A stretch of 64,000 bases of DNA from Kappaphycus alvarezii (Eukaryota > Rhodophyta > Florideophyceae > Gigartinales > Solieriaceae), in assembly GCA_002205965.3 (NCBI GenBank), contig NADL03000737.1, positions 1,488,001 to 1,552,000 on the forward strand. Reading direction: 5' to 3'. Below are positions 31,561-41,818 of this stretch, piece after piece. Each line of letters opens with the position of its first letter. The stretch's first letter is position 1. The notes under the pieces are model-generated. The model saw only the letters and a program-made list of their open reading frames with translations. It was not told the origin of the DNA and searched no databases. Both the position numbers and the translations under genes were made by a program.

Positions 31561-32740
31561 GTGACACCTGAACGTGTTTCTTTTTGCGATAATATCGAAT
31601 CAAAGGACGGTATTCGGAGCATGAAAGAAGATTACAATTGCAAGGAAAACAGGAATATATCGAATTCCATATCTGAAGATGTGAGCACGCTGGACGAGGT
31701 CCTACAAAATTTGGAGGGAGAGGCTCGAGAAGAAGACCAGCGCCAAATGGCAGAAATTCAAGAAAAAGTACAGCACCTTCCAGTCCCCGCCTCAATGAAA
31801 ATATCCGACATTTTAACATCTTCCGAAGTAATTGCATGGGGCGCTTCCGATCTAAGACAAGCAAGTGTACCGGTTACTCACTCACTTGAACTTTCCGATA
31901 CTCAACCAATTTACCACAGGCCTAGACGTCAACCGCCAAAATATGACCAATTTATCTCAGAGAATGTTACAAGTATGCTGGAAAATGATATTATTCGGCC
32001 AGTTTCATCCCCATGGTCATTTCCAGTTGTGATAGCACCAAACAAGGATGGAAAACTTCGCTTTTGCGTCGATTACCGACAACAGAACCAGAGAATGATA
32101 CCGATCGATTTCCGATTCCAAATATGGAGGAAATCCTCGAGGACTTGAAGGATGGGAGATACTTCACCTCAATTGATCTTTACGCTGGTTATTGGCAGAT
32201 TCCATTGGATGAAAAATGTAAGGAAAAAACAACTTTTACCAGCAAAGCCGGTACATTCAGGTTCGAAGTGATGCCTTTTGGTCTCATGAATGCACCAGCT
32301 AAGTTCAAAAGAATGATGAACGAGGTTTTGAAAGGACTTCCATTCGCAAGAGTCTATATCGATGATGTCGTCATATTCTCAGAAACATTGGATCAGCACA
32401 TATCGCATGTCAAGACGGTGGTGGAGAGGATATCTGCGTACAGTCTGAAAATTAAGTTAAGCAAATGCTTCTTTGCGAAAACGTCTATCCAATTACTCGG
32501 TCATATCGTCGATCAAGAGGGAATTAAAGTGGATCCAGAGAAAACGAAAAAAATCAAGTTGGCACCAAGGCCCGCTTCAAAGACGGAGGTTCGAAGCTTC
32601 TTAGGACTGGCCTCATATTACAGAAGATTTATCAAAGATTTCGCCAAGACTGCAGCACCGTTACATGCCAGCACTACGAAGAACGGAACATTTTACTGGA
32701 ACAAGGAAATGCAAAATGCATTTGAGGAGCTTAAAGATAA
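31561..32740 (+). pseudogene. Gypsy-2 reverse transcriptase
   Basis: Pre-RT linker, then SVPVTHSLELSDTQPIY, LRFCVDYRQQN (32,058-32,090), FTSIDLYAGYWQIPLDE, FEVMPFGLMNAPAKF and YIDDVVIFSE (about 32,356-32,385). One shift near 32,100 and one near 32,745. Otherwise open for about 290 codons. Confidence 0.85.
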
Positions 32741-33214
32741 GCTATGTGTCCCCCAGTCCTCATGTACCCAGATTTCAAGAGACCATTTGTTGTGGAAACA
32801 GATGCATCAGAACGGTCTTTGGGTGCCGTTTTGTCCCAAAAAGATGAAAACGGAAGACTACACCCTGTTCAATTCGCAAGTCGCACTCTGAATGATGCGG
32901 AAAATAGATACTCAGTCTGCGAGAAAGAAGCGCTAGCTGTCGTCTTCGCACTGAAAAAGTTTCGCGTTTACCTTTTATCACTCGAGAGATTTGTCTTGAT
33001 AACTGATAACCAGGCACTTAAGACAGCATTCCAAAAGAAAGATGTACATCACCGCTTGGCCCGATGGCTCGACATTTTCGCATAATATCGGTTTGAAATT
33101 GTGTATAGGTCCGGACGCAATAATCAGCCTGCCGATTACCTATCCCGCTTGAGGGAACCACTGATTCCAAATGAAAAAGCTTCCGAGGACATCGTCGGAG
33201 TTGCCGAGGGGTAA
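32741..33214 (+). pseudogene. Gypsy-2 RNase H
   Basis: VETDASERSLGAVLSQ, CEKEALAVVFALKKF and LITDNQALK are in frame. A TAA near 33,083 (HIFA stop YRFE) interrupts before the last Asp in QPADYLSR. Confidence 0.8.
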
Positions 33215-33945
33215 GTGTCGATCGATAACGAGTACGAAGCTTATATTCACGGACTTATTAAATTCCCTGATGGACTAGAAATGAGAAAGATTGATCTCGA
33301 ACACAGAAATTGGGTACGCAGGAACCAAAAGGCTTTTACATTGTGGAATGGGAAACTTTTCCGACACACAAAAGCCGGTCCTCGACTAGTGGCCCCTACG
33401 AAAGAAAGAAATAAGATCTTGAGGACTTTACATGATGAGTTAGGGCATTGGGATCTCGAAACAACAAAAAAATTCATTACGGAGAGATTCTGGTGGCCCA
33501 ATATCCATAAGGACGTCTATAATTTCGTGAAAAGCTGTGACAACTGTCAAAAATTCACTCCGATACGAAATTATAAGACAACTCTAAGCTTTCCAGTTTC
33601 CGGTCTTTTTGAAACCTTCTCAATTGACTTTGCCGGCCCATTCAAGGAAACCTCTTCCGGAAACAAATATCTCCTTATAGGGGTGGAACATCGTACTGGA
33701 TGTCCAATAGCAGTTGCAGTTGAGGAGGCCAATGCTGAAGTGGTCCTGAGATTCATCGAAAAACAAATAATTGAACCGTTTGGTCTTTCAAAAAGGATCA
33801 TCTCAGATAACGCCCTTTGTTTTACTGCAACTTCACTGCTTCGTTTCTTGGAAGAGAAAGAGATTCAGCTGAAGACAGTTCTCGCATACGCTCCTATGTC
33901 AAACGGTAAAGCGGAGAGGATGGCTGGAACCATCAAACGAGCGCA
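33215..33945 (+). pseudogene. Gypsy-2 integrase, C-terminally deleted
   Basis: Open and well preserved. HDELGHWD...CDNCQKF zinc site; Asp in FSIDFAGPF, Asp in IISDNALCF, Glu in NGKAERMAG. It ends at GTIKRA where the deletion fuses it in frame with ORF B. GCGCAATCGATGCGCAAT at the junction contains a repeated ATGCGCAAT-like word, suggesting a microhomology-mediated deletion. Confidence 0.85.
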
Positions 33946-34339
33946 TGCGCAATCGATGCGCAATATCTCTGAGGACGCGAACGATGCACAGGTCATTTCT
34001 TATTTCATAATAAGCATCTGTTTATGTTTTCGGCCGCTACATGGACCGCACTTATCTTACGAAGATTCATTCTTGATGATGCGTGTCTTCTTTTCTTATC
34101 GGCATCCATTCCTCCGGCATCTTCCAGAAGAGTTTGCATATCATATATATTTTTTCACTCGTGGAAAATTCGGAAGAGTCACAGAGGAAGAATGTATTCA
34201 ACCCCACCTCGATGTTATCAAACCAATATATGAGGATATGCTACAAAATGAGATACCGGTAATGCAAAATTACTTTTTGGAGCATCATATTGGTAATCAG
34301 TTGCATCCGTACCCGTTTGAAATACCTTACATTTTATGA
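33946..34339 (+). CDS. Gypsy-2 ORF B domain, fused to integrase
   Basis: The cleanest copy of the unknown post-integrase domain, without a stop: NISEDANDAQVISYF, ICLCFRPLHGPHLSYEDSF, MMRVFFSYRHPFLRHLPEEF, GKFGRVTEEECIQPHLDVIK, LEHHIGNQLHPYPFEIPYIL. About 130 residues, mixed helix prediction, no signal peptide. Homologous to both A and B of Gypsy-1. Function unknown. Confidence 0.6.
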
Positions 34340-34417
34340 ATAAGACAGCGAACACTAACGGAAACAGAAGAAGAACAATGAAGACGAGCCGGGACGTTCG
34401 TCTTGAGCGGGAGGGCG

Positions 34418-35303
34418 TGATGTGCGCAAAATTTGCAAACGAAAAAAAAATCTAGAGGACCAAATTTGGATACAGTATCGGGATTTGCAAGATATTTTTT
34501 ACAGTTCCTGAATTTGCAAGATATTTTTAATTTGGATGAGTGTGGCAAATTCATGAGTTGATTTTTTATTTTAAGACACAGTGTCATTAATAAATGTCAT
34601 TACTGTACACGTCCAAGGTCGACATAATTTTCGAAAACGTCGCAGTATTTAAACTTCGAAGTCGACGTCGTTGAGGCAACCCCCCGCCACCAACTACCCA
34701 TCGGCTCACCTCTTCTTTTAGCCCTTAACATGACCAACCTCCGTCCTTCCCTCACCATCACCAAGTCATCCCGAGGCCGTCGTCCACTCAACGCTTTGCC
34801 CCTGATGGCAAATGGTCCAACCGACTACGATGATTACTGTGGAAGGTTGGACCGGGAACGCGTTCGGGAGTGGGTCCGCCGTAACTGCTTCGAGCAGGCA
34901 GAAGAGGCAGAAGAGGCAGACGACTCCATTTGATGCATTTTATGGTTCTTAGTATGTTTCTTTGAGACGTTAGGGATACCCAAAAAGTCTACATAAGCTG
35001 AGTAAACTGCTTCCTCTTGTGGAGGTCAAGCAAGTTGGCAGACAAGTTCAAGCCAAGTCCTGAGTAGTAGGGAGTTGAGAGTCAACTTCAGACCCAAGAA
35101 ACCTTTTTCCTACGCTGCTCACAGAGCATCTGTGGTAGACCCTGTCCCTTTCATACCTGCTTGTAGCCCTCTCAACTCTCTTCCATATACACTCCTTTTC
35201 GTTCGTTCAACTATACCACGGTAGCACTTTTGTCGCTTGCAACACCTCCTTCTTGGGGTAGTTGGTTCTGAATATCTCTTCTCCCGACGATTTACTCCTA
35301 TCG
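34418..35303 (+). repeat. Gypsy-2 3' LTR, 886 bp, with internal acidic ORF
   Basis: Begins TGATGTGCGCAAA after the GAGCGGGAGGGCG tract and ends TCCTATCG (A-to-G at the last base). Its first 190 and last 370 bases match the Gypsy-1 LTR. The middle (about 34,605-34,930) is unrelated to that of Gypsy-1 and carries a TATTTAAA box and the acidic ORF. Second TATA-like TCTACATAAG at 34,988. Confidence 0.8.
34730..34933 (+). CDS. Acidic LTR-encoded ORF, short intact form
   Basis: ATG to TGA without interruption, 67 residues: MTNLRPSLTITKSSRGRRPL, then NGPTDYDDYCGRLDRERVRE and an acidic EEAEEADDSI end. Compared with 4009-4523 it lacks the MDILEELFGS terminus, so it is C-terminally shortened. Own promoter-like TATTTAAA at 34,646-34,653. 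It overlaps nothing else in the LTR. Candidate LTR-encoded accessory protein; function unknown. Confidence 0.5.
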   Translation: MTNLRPSLTITKSSRGRRPLNALPLMANGPTDYDDYCGRLDRERVREWVRRNCFEQAEEAEEADDSI

Positions 35304-35319
35304 GGTTCCTTCCTGAATT

Positions 35320-35680
35320 GTTAGGGAGAAACAGGCTGGTTCCTATTCCTATCTCAAAGCTTGGAGGATGGCATCCGGCAGCGTTCTCCGTCGTTAAGGA
35401 GCTCGTGAAAACTGCTGCCACTCTCGCAATGGAACGGTTTTCGAGGGTTAGATGCATTCTTTTACAGCGGCACTCCGCATTGACAGTAACCTCCAATGCC
35501 GCTTGTTTGCTGGCTGGCCTCCCTTCCACCTTCTGGTAGATTGGAGTGCCATCTACAGTTTTCGATGCATTGTACGGTTTCGCAAATGGCTTGGCCAATA
35601 TACGGTATCTACGCTCCGGTACAAATTTACTGGGTACCAACCCACATATCTACCACAGTAAATTAACCCCCATTTCAGTA
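35320..35680 (+). pseudogene. LINE-B C-terminus fragment 2 with 3' tail
   Basis: RNRLVPIPISKLGGWHPAAF...RHSALTVTSNAACLLAGLP, ending at TAG near 35,539, aligns with the LINE-B C-terminus at 40,225-40,440. The tail 35,611-35,676 (ACAAATTTACTGGGTACC...CAGTAAATTAACCCCC) is almost identical to 38,849-38,917. Confidence 0.65.
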
Positions 35681-36125
35681 TGAGGGAAAAGCGACTTCTC
35701 GTTTAGAAAGTCGAAGAAGCAGATCCAAAAGGGTGACTACTGAATATCCTTCCAAGAAATATTTGTTCCACCTTCTTGTAGGAAGTTGAGGCGGAGAGGC
35801 TACATTTTTATACTGGACGGACTCAAGAAGAAATACCGATTCCGGTGTAGCCCATTCTGTCCAGTATTCTGAATACTTGATTTCACTAGGTATGGATACT
35901 CATTTGAGCTCGAACATTCCAAGTCGCTGTAGTTCGCTAAAAGAACAAAGGCCCCTTTAGGGCTCAGTTTGTTTTGTTAGTTCTTGCCACGAGGCCAAAC
36001 TCTGCACCCCCCCGAATATTTCCTAGGGGGTAAATGGGCTGGTTTACTGCGTGCGGTGCCAAGGTTGAGAGCCTTATGGCTTTGCATTAGGGGATTACCA
36101 GGCTCCTCCATATTCTAATCTCCAG
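35681..36125. other. Spacer with inverted LINE-B tail word
   Basis: 36,016-36,045 on the minus strand reads CGCAGTAAACCAGCCCATTTACCCCC, the LINE-B tail motif. Otherwise nothing recognised. Confidence 0.4.
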
Positions 36126-36129
36126 TCTC

Positions 36130-36430
36130 GGACCAGGGAAAGGTTTGGGTGTTTTCCTCTGGGAGCATGTCATCCAGAAGCTTTTACCGTTGTCACCGGG
36201 CTGTCAAGAGCTGTCGCGAATAGATCCATGCAGCATTTTCGGGAGCGCGATCAATTTTTTTGTAATGACACGCCGCACAAGTGGTCTCCTCGCAGCCTGT
36301 TTCTACTTCAGTCTCCCTAGATCTTCCATAGAATGAAGACGTCTGCTATCTTCTATATTACACAGCGCCGTCCACAAATTTCCCCGGTTCAAAGCCCTCT
36401 GAGCTCCCATAGTAAACACATCACTTACTA
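36130..36430 (+). pseudogene. LINE-B 3' end fragment with short-element relic
   Basis: TTGTAATGACACGCCGCAC...GGTCTCCTCGCAGCCTG and GAATGAAGACGTCTGCTATCTTCT...GAGCTCCCATAGTAAACAC match, in order, the minus-strand LINE-B end at 41,570-41,770. The relic AGGTTTGGGTGTTTTCCTCTGG sits at 36,141-36,162. Confidence 0.55.
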
Positions 36431-36675
36431 TACCGCCTAACAGTTCCCCCCATTTCGTGACATCATTTACTGCTTAAACTTTTCCGGTTCATCCCGGCAT
36501 GTGCGAAATTCAACAGGAGTTTTCCGGATGTATTCTTGATGAAGAAAAAGCAATAGGAAGTTCTAGAATGAGCATCTACTTACAGAATCGGCTTACCAGT
36601 CGCTCTATCTACTGAAGGGGTACGGTTTGACTTAATGCACAGACTGCAGTATTTTTGAGACGGTTGCCCTGACTT

Positions 36676-38272
36676 TCACAGTTGAGCTGCGAATTGGGGC
36701 AAATCTGTACCACCGTAACCTCCGCAGCCGTCACTACCACATTCAGTAACAAATGTCTCAGCATGAAGCCCACGAGGAGACAAAACCGCTTCCAGATTTT
36801 GATCTCTCGCTCCACTTCCATACTCCTGAAGCATTATGCAGCAAATTAAACCAAGAAGACTATATATAATTGAGAAAGCATAGAACTGAATGTATGTCGA
36901 TGGATTTGCAGAACCTGGTTCAGTTGACCAGTCCACAACTGCCAGGAATTCTCCGAATAGAAACTCTCCCACCCCCGTGGCAATTCCAGCACCCACTCCG
37001 AAAACCAAAGAGCTGTTTTTTGATCCAAAAAATTCGCGTGCCAAAAGGGCGGGACCGCAGGCACCAGCAGAGAAGACATACAGTACGCCTGTTGTAGCCA
37101 CAACAAATCCGTAAAAGTATCTTCCGTAGGATGCCCAGATTAGCCCCGCAAACATGAATATTTGGAAGAGTAATAAGAAAGCCATTGCGTTTCTAGGTCC
37201 GAATGAAAACGAACCGTTCCCCCACCTAAAAGAATCAGACATTATCCCCCAAGTGGGCGAAGTATAGTGCTGATAAACATCGAAATTTGAAAGTATTTCA
37301 CTACTTCAGCTTCTGAAAGCCCGAATGTTACCCCGATCCTGAAGAAGTATGGGTAAAATGCAAATCCAGCTTGGACTGCTAGTATAGTCATGGTATAAAA
37401 CCAGAATTGTTGCGAACGGAGCAGCTGCTTCCATGAAATTCTTGCAGTATTCTTCCTCTCAATTAGGACATTATTTTGCTCTTGAATAGATATCTGTTCT
37501 GAATCGCCAATATCTGAATGATTATGGAGCGGCCAAGACACAAAGAGGGAACAAAACAAAGCCGGAAAGAAAAGTATGGCAGCTGCACACCTGAATGCTG
37601 CAACAATGTCAAAGTTCTCAAGGAGTGAGTGGAAAATCACAGTAAAAGAAAGCCCACCAATGCCAAAAGACAGTAAGCCTGTTCCGATTAGTAACCCGGG
37701 CCGTGAATGGCTGCAAGCTGCCAAAATTTCTTGACAAATGATATAATCTTATTAAAGCAAATGTTCGATAGAGAATCAGTCAGTCAACTTCTTCAGGTTA
37801 AATACCCCGGCATTTACGCTGAGTGTACAGATTAGTAGGGACACTTACATATTCCGACAGGAATGGCTTGAACTGTCACTATAAACCGTAGTAGAAGCGT
37901 ACTCTGGGAGGCTATTCCTCGCGGTGAAAGTGCCATCATTGCATACGGAACACAACCGAAAGAACAGAGTATGCGAATTTTGCAATGAATAGAACTAAAC
38001 CAGGTGGGACTCGATTCTTCTTTATCAACCATATGGGCCCTTGCGTTGCCGAGAATAACACCAGCCATGAACATGACAGGGACCGTAAGTATACTGAGAA
38101 GAGGCATGGAGGAAGACCATGCACCATTAAGAGCATTGGGAGTGTGAGCAGCTTTTTCAACGGCTGAATTAAAGACGCCAAGCGAATACGTTGACCCACT
38201 GATGAACAGGAGAAGAGTACAGAGGCAGAAATTCTTTATATTGTAACAAATAGGAACTCTTTGAGCAATCAT
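36676..38272 (-). CDS. MFS transporter (monocarboxylate/OFA-like), one intron, one frameshift
   Basis: The one convincing host gene. Exon 1 is 37,849-38,272 (start MIAQRVPICYNIKNF; this ATG is conserved in the paralog at 13,726). The intron 37,718-37,848 has GTAAGT...GGCAG ends and is 131 bp. Exon 2 is 36,676-37,717. Without the shift the protein would be about 488 residues with about 12 hydrophobic helices; a hydrophilic loop (about residues 190-235) separates the halves. Motifs: GSTYSLGVFNSAVEKA in TM1 and a RPLGG / MSDSFRWG loop, the conserved MFS loop. That loop is split because GGGGG at about 37,246 is one G short, producing TAA. The C-terminal tail is soluble. Probably moves a small organic anion across a membrane; the substrate cannot be read from the sequence. 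Either a pseudogene or a consensus error. Confidence 0.75.
37718..37848 (-). other. Intron of the MFS gene
   Basis: GT-AG, 131 bp, phase 1: exon 1 leaves one base that completes a Ser codon with exon 2. Its first 28 bases align with the residual intron of the paralog at 13,275-13,302. Confidence 0.75.
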
Positions 38273-38690
38273 TTGTCTGTCAGAGAATCGAGGTGCGGCA
38301 ATTGGAGATGGCTCGAAAAACGAAACAGGAACTGATAGTTCTGACGCAAGAATGCGGCTGAGAGAGGGCAAATTTCGTTCTGCGAAGATGTTATGTATAC
38401 AAAATGGCAAGTCTGCAAATAAACTAGAAATAACTCCAACTGAAGAGTAGCTACTGGCCTAATTTTATCGATGGGGATGTTTATCACAAAGGCTCTACCA
38501 CTGACCATTCTCCTTCAACGACACGCGGCGTTGATGGCGACTTCCATCCCCACCAGCCTGTTGACTGGGATATCAGCTACTTTTTAGGTAGTGGAAATGT
38601 TATTTTATTTTAACGTAGATCCTGAAACATGGCTTGAATGCAAAGTTCGTGGGAGTTTCGACTTTAGCACAACTCCCAGTAAACTAACAT
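38273..38690 (-). promoter_or_regulatory. MFS gene 5' flank, duplicated
   Basis: 38,273-38,470 matches 13,727-13,920 closely, including CTACTGGCCTAATTTT at the far end. The duplicated block therefore covers exon 1 plus about 200 bp upstream, likely the 5' UTR and core promoter. No TATA box is obvious. Beyond 38,470 nothing is recognised. Confidence 0.45.
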
Positions 38691-38950
38691 CAGCACCGTG
38701 ATACGGTACCATCCCATTTACCCAAACATTAAGTAAACCACCCTAGCTCTGCAATTGCTGTTATAAGGAAAATTAGGCAAACCACCCCATTTAACCCCAG
38801 CTCATTAATAAAACCCCATTTACCCTACTGACAGATGAAGTTTCATACGCTCCGGTACAAATTTACTGGGTACCAACCCACATATCTACCACAGTAAATT
38901 AACCCCCCATTTTCACAGTTTCATACAAATAGATAAAACCCTGAAAGGAT
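38690..38950 (+). repeat. Cluster of LINE-B tail repeats
   Basis: Contains ATTGCTGTTATAAGGAAAATTAGGCAAACCACCCCATTTAACCCC and a 65-bp segment (38,849-38,917) matching 35,611-35,676. The first word recurs at about 40,924-40,970 on the other side of the LINE-B copy. Confidence 0.55.
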
Positions 38951-39103
38951 TGCAGTTGCCGGTCTCTTCAAATGTGTTTTATCGTTTGAACCTCTACACA
39001 CATCCCTGTGGATTCCTAACGAAAGGTCACACGCCAAACTTTATTGCACTACATTGCACAGGCTAATGGGAATTTGAACCTATGTCCCACTCGCAGTAAA
39101 CCA

Positions 39104-40442
39104 ACCCTAACAGTCCTCTCGTCCGCGGAGGTGCGCAGTTTGGGTTTCCATCTTCGCATGGATAAGTGTGCCATCTGGTGGCCAACCGCCCCCCCCCACC
39201 TGTTCAGCAGTCCCTCCCATGTGAGCTTCGCCAGAACTATGACGCCGGGACAACAGTGCTCCGCGCACCCATTGGGTCGGACTTATTCATGGAGCGCGAG
39301 TTCTCAAAGCACTTCGCTTCATTACAGCCTCTCCTCAAATCCCTGTTAACCCTGGAGGACACTCATGTGGCGCTCCACCTACTGCGGACCTGCTTTGGTG
39401 TATGTCGGATCAACTACCTCTTACGTGTGGTTCCCCCTCATTCCACCCTTAAGGGAGCAACTGAATTCGACAGAATTGTTGAAGACACGCTGCGGGGGTT
39501 GATGGGCGGGGTTCTGGATGCTGACCCTTTTCGGGAATTAAAACTTCCTATTGCTTAAACATCCGCAGTTCGGGCACATGATGAGTGGAAGACACAAGTG
39601 GCACCCGAGAAGGTTGTCCAGTTCACGGCTATCGACTCAAGGCAGCGGTTTGGGCAAGGGCAACTCGCTCGCCCAGTTGAGGAAAAGGCCTTTGACGCCA
39701 TGCCAAAGGGGGATGAGAGGACCATGGCCTTCCGAGCTTCGCTGTCAGTGGATGGATGCAAGGACTGGCTTTCATGCCAACCGGCTCCAGGCCTGAGCAC
39801 CTACATCTCGGACCGCAATTACAAGACGTGGTTGCAGTTCTATTGCCGGGTACCACTGTTTCCTCCTGCTTCAAAATGCCACAAGTGGGAATGTACGGCG
39901 CTCATCGATCAGTACGGTGACCACGTGCTGTTCTGTAGCTATGGATCCACCGTGGGTGGCGGCACGACTCGCAAACACGATTGTTTGTCGCAGGACTCTC
40001 CAAAGCCGCCCGACACCCTGTCCTCGAGCCCCCACAACCCGGCCTTGCAGTTCGCCCGGACATCAAGGCGCTTGGGGAGAACAGGGGCACGGACTATTAT
40101 GACGTAACCGTTATCCATTCCTTGACCCCCGCCCGCCTTCCCTCCCTGGCGCGATGCCCACTCAAGCCCCTTAACCATGCACGCCTTGGCAAGGACACTC
40201 GCTTTGCCGAGTTGATGCGTTCCAAGCGTCCTGGGCATCGCTTCATTGCCCTTCCACTCTACACGTTGAGGGGCTGGCACCCTACCGCTCGGGACTTCGC
40301 CAACCGGCTTGCGACTGGCATTGCCGCACGGGCAGCCGCTCCGATTGCTGATGCGCAGCAAACATTGTTCGCTCGCCACGCGGCGATACTCGTCCAGAAT
40401 AACGCCAGTTGCTTGTTGGAAGGAGTTTTGAACGACACTTAG
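39104..40442 (+). pseudogene. LINE-B: RT thumb, zinc finger and restriction-like endonuclease
   Basis: A 5'-truncated copy of a second RLE-type LINE. It begins just after the catalytic YADD box at LGFHLRMDKCAIWWP, then VLRAPIGSDLFMEREFSKHF and the thumb. The zinc region is C-x4-C-x9-H-x3-C (CHKWEC...GDHVLFC) at about 39,878-39,935. The endonuclease core LAVRPDIKALGENRGTDYYD, followed by VTVIHSL, at about 40,044-40,130 shows the classic RPD...D of PD-(D/E)XK nucleases. The end is GHRFIALPLYTLRGWHP...RHAAILVQNNASCLLEG. It occupies three frames with shifts near 39,560 and 40,010. The catalytic residues are preserved. Confidence 0.8.
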
Positions 40443-40458
40443 CTCACAACTTGAAATT

Positions 40459-40683
40459 GTGTTTCACCCCATGGTTGCTGATGTCTACGGTTGCATTGGA
40501 CCCGGGTTTGATCAATCCGTGCAACAAGTCGCCCACTTTCTCGCCAGCAAGCGTGGTACCTCTGTTGCCGCCGAGAAACATTCGCTCCTCGTTAGATTCG
40601 TATGCCTGATTGTCCAATACGTTGCTACGTCCGTTAATCGGCGGCGTCTGGACCAAACCACCGATTTGGCCCCTGCTGTGTAG
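40459..40683 (+). CDS. Hypothetical ORF after LINE-B (75 codons)
   Basis: Open frame VADVYGCIGPGFDQSVQQVA followed by HFLASKRGTSVAAEKHSLLV to NRRRLDQTTDLAPAV. Its first codon here is TTG-like; no upstream ATG is certain. The composition is protein-like and it sits directly behind the LINE-B endonuclease, so it is probably a C-terminal extension or a second LINE-B ORF rather than a host gene. Family not recognised. Confidence 0.35.
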   Translation: MFHPMVADVYGCIGPGFDQSVQQVAHFLASKRGTSVAAEKHSLLVRFVCLIVQYVATSVNRRRLDQTTDLAPAV

Positions 40684-40739
40684 TCCCAGGCCCTGCGCTG
40701 TATGGCGCTAGCGGTCTCCTGAGTATTGATCATTAAAGG

Positions 40740-40984
40740 TGATGCTTTCGTACAGTATATTCCAGAGAACGGAGGTTCTCTGGAAATGTACAGTAAGTGG
40801 TTACCCTACTTACAGTACTCCTAGTCTGCGATTGCTCTTACGTGTAGCAGGAAAATTAAGTGTACCGTACTGTGCTATACTGTACCAACCCATTCAAGTA
40901 AACCCCAGTAACCCTAACTTTCCGATTGCTGTTAGAAGGAAAATTAAGTAAACCACCCATTTACCCCAAACGTCCCCCCCCTAC
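40740..40984 (+). repeat. LINE-B tail repeats, right side
   Basis: CAAGTAAACCCCAGTAACCCTAAC (about 40,893) parallels CGCAGTAAACCAACCCTAAC at 39,095 just before the LINE-B body. ATTGCTGTTAGAAGGAAAATTAAGTAAACCACCCATTTACCCC parallels 38,753. The paired words may be target duplications. Confidence 0.5.
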
Positions 40985-41568
40985 TTGATTTCAGCCTGAC
41001 CAGCTGCACACAAGTCTGGCAAATAATTTGAGCTAACTGAACCGAAAAATAACCAATCTGAACGAAAATAATGTTTTGAGCTGTACAGAGACTATATATA
41101 ACTAATGTAGACTCGAGGCCGCATTTACTTTCATGCTTCTACACATTTAGCTGCGGAATCTAGTTACTCGTTTCTCGGTCTGTCTCCAAGGGATGCAAGC
41201 CCGCTAAGTGAGCACCCGTCGATTATCTGATTAGCGTTTTATCTATGATACCTATGCACGTCTGTGTGCCTGTTCTACCGACCATTATGATCTCCCCCCC
41301 TTCATACTCTTTGCTTTGCCAGAAGCAGCTAAAATAATTCAACTGCTTCAAGCCATCTCTTTTCCACTCATTGTCGAAGTTCCTTCCCCATTACTGTGTC
41401 GGTATACCCTTTTTGAGTTGATTGCGGTTGTCTGGAAAACCATGGGATGGATCGGATATATCTTCCAAGAGTAAAACACCCAAACCTTCCCCCTCCTTGT
41501 CGAACTTTGCCTGCCGACCTCGGCACCGATGTCGACATTTCATGGGCTGGCGGTCTTGAATTATGCAT
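40985..41568 (+). repeat. LINE-A 5' region fragment
   Basis: Aligns with 13,950-14,500 (see that entry). It is interrupted by the 115-bp short element and truncated near 41,568, where inverted LINE-B sequence begins. Confidence 0.5.
41371..41507 (-). mobile_element. 115-bp short element copy with 11-bp target duplication
   Basis: Minus-strand body 41,382-41,496: GGAGGGGGAAGGTTTGGGTG ... CAGTAATGGGGAAGG. Flanks TTGTCGAAGTT (41,371-41,381) and TTGTCGAACTT (41,497-41,507). The surrounding LINE-A sequence matches the uninterrupted copy near 14,410, confirming an insertion. It is highly similar along its length to 17,649-17,761. Confidence 0.75.
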
Positions 41569-41569
41569 T

Positions 41570-41818
41570 TGAGAGAGAAATAGGGGTCGTGTTTACTGTG
41601 GGAGCTCGGATGGCTGAGAACCATAGGGGCTTGTGAAGAAGGCGTTATGTAACAAAGAAGATAGAAGACATCTTCATTCAATCTAGAAAGATGCGAGGAG
41701 ACCAGACAACAAACTGGTCGCGTTATAGAAGACCATTAGTGCAGCGTGCCGTTACAAAAGAATTGAGCTCGCCATCGACAAATGCCCCATAGCTCTATTT
41801 GAAACAGGTCTTACCAGC
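41570..41818 (-). pseudogene. LINE-B 3' part, left piece of a split copy
   Basis: The minus strand reads RHAALMVFYNATSLLSGLLASF, then a stop and the tail ...GAGCTCCCACAGTAAACACGACCCC. It continues the LINE-B fragment whose upstream part lies at 52,244-52,900; the outer copia element split the copy. Confidence 0.7.

Larger units (their letters stand above)
29691..35303 (+). mobile_element. Gypsy-2, a Ty3 element lacking its 5' LTR
   Basis: Closely related to Gypsy-1 through gag, protease, RT, RNase H and most of integrase. It lacks the 5' LTR, the primer site and the first gag codons, beginning at YTYVNVLMRAK. An internal deletion joins integrase (after GTIKRA) to ORF B and removes integrase's end plus domain A. 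Its 3' LTR (886 bp) has a different middle that holds the acidic ORF. Fewer frameshifts than Gypsy-1. Confidence 0.85.

Noticed and set aside
35119-35640. 173-codon minus-strand ORF
   Set aside because: It is the antisense of an LTR end plus a LINE-B fragment; the sense strand explains the sequence.
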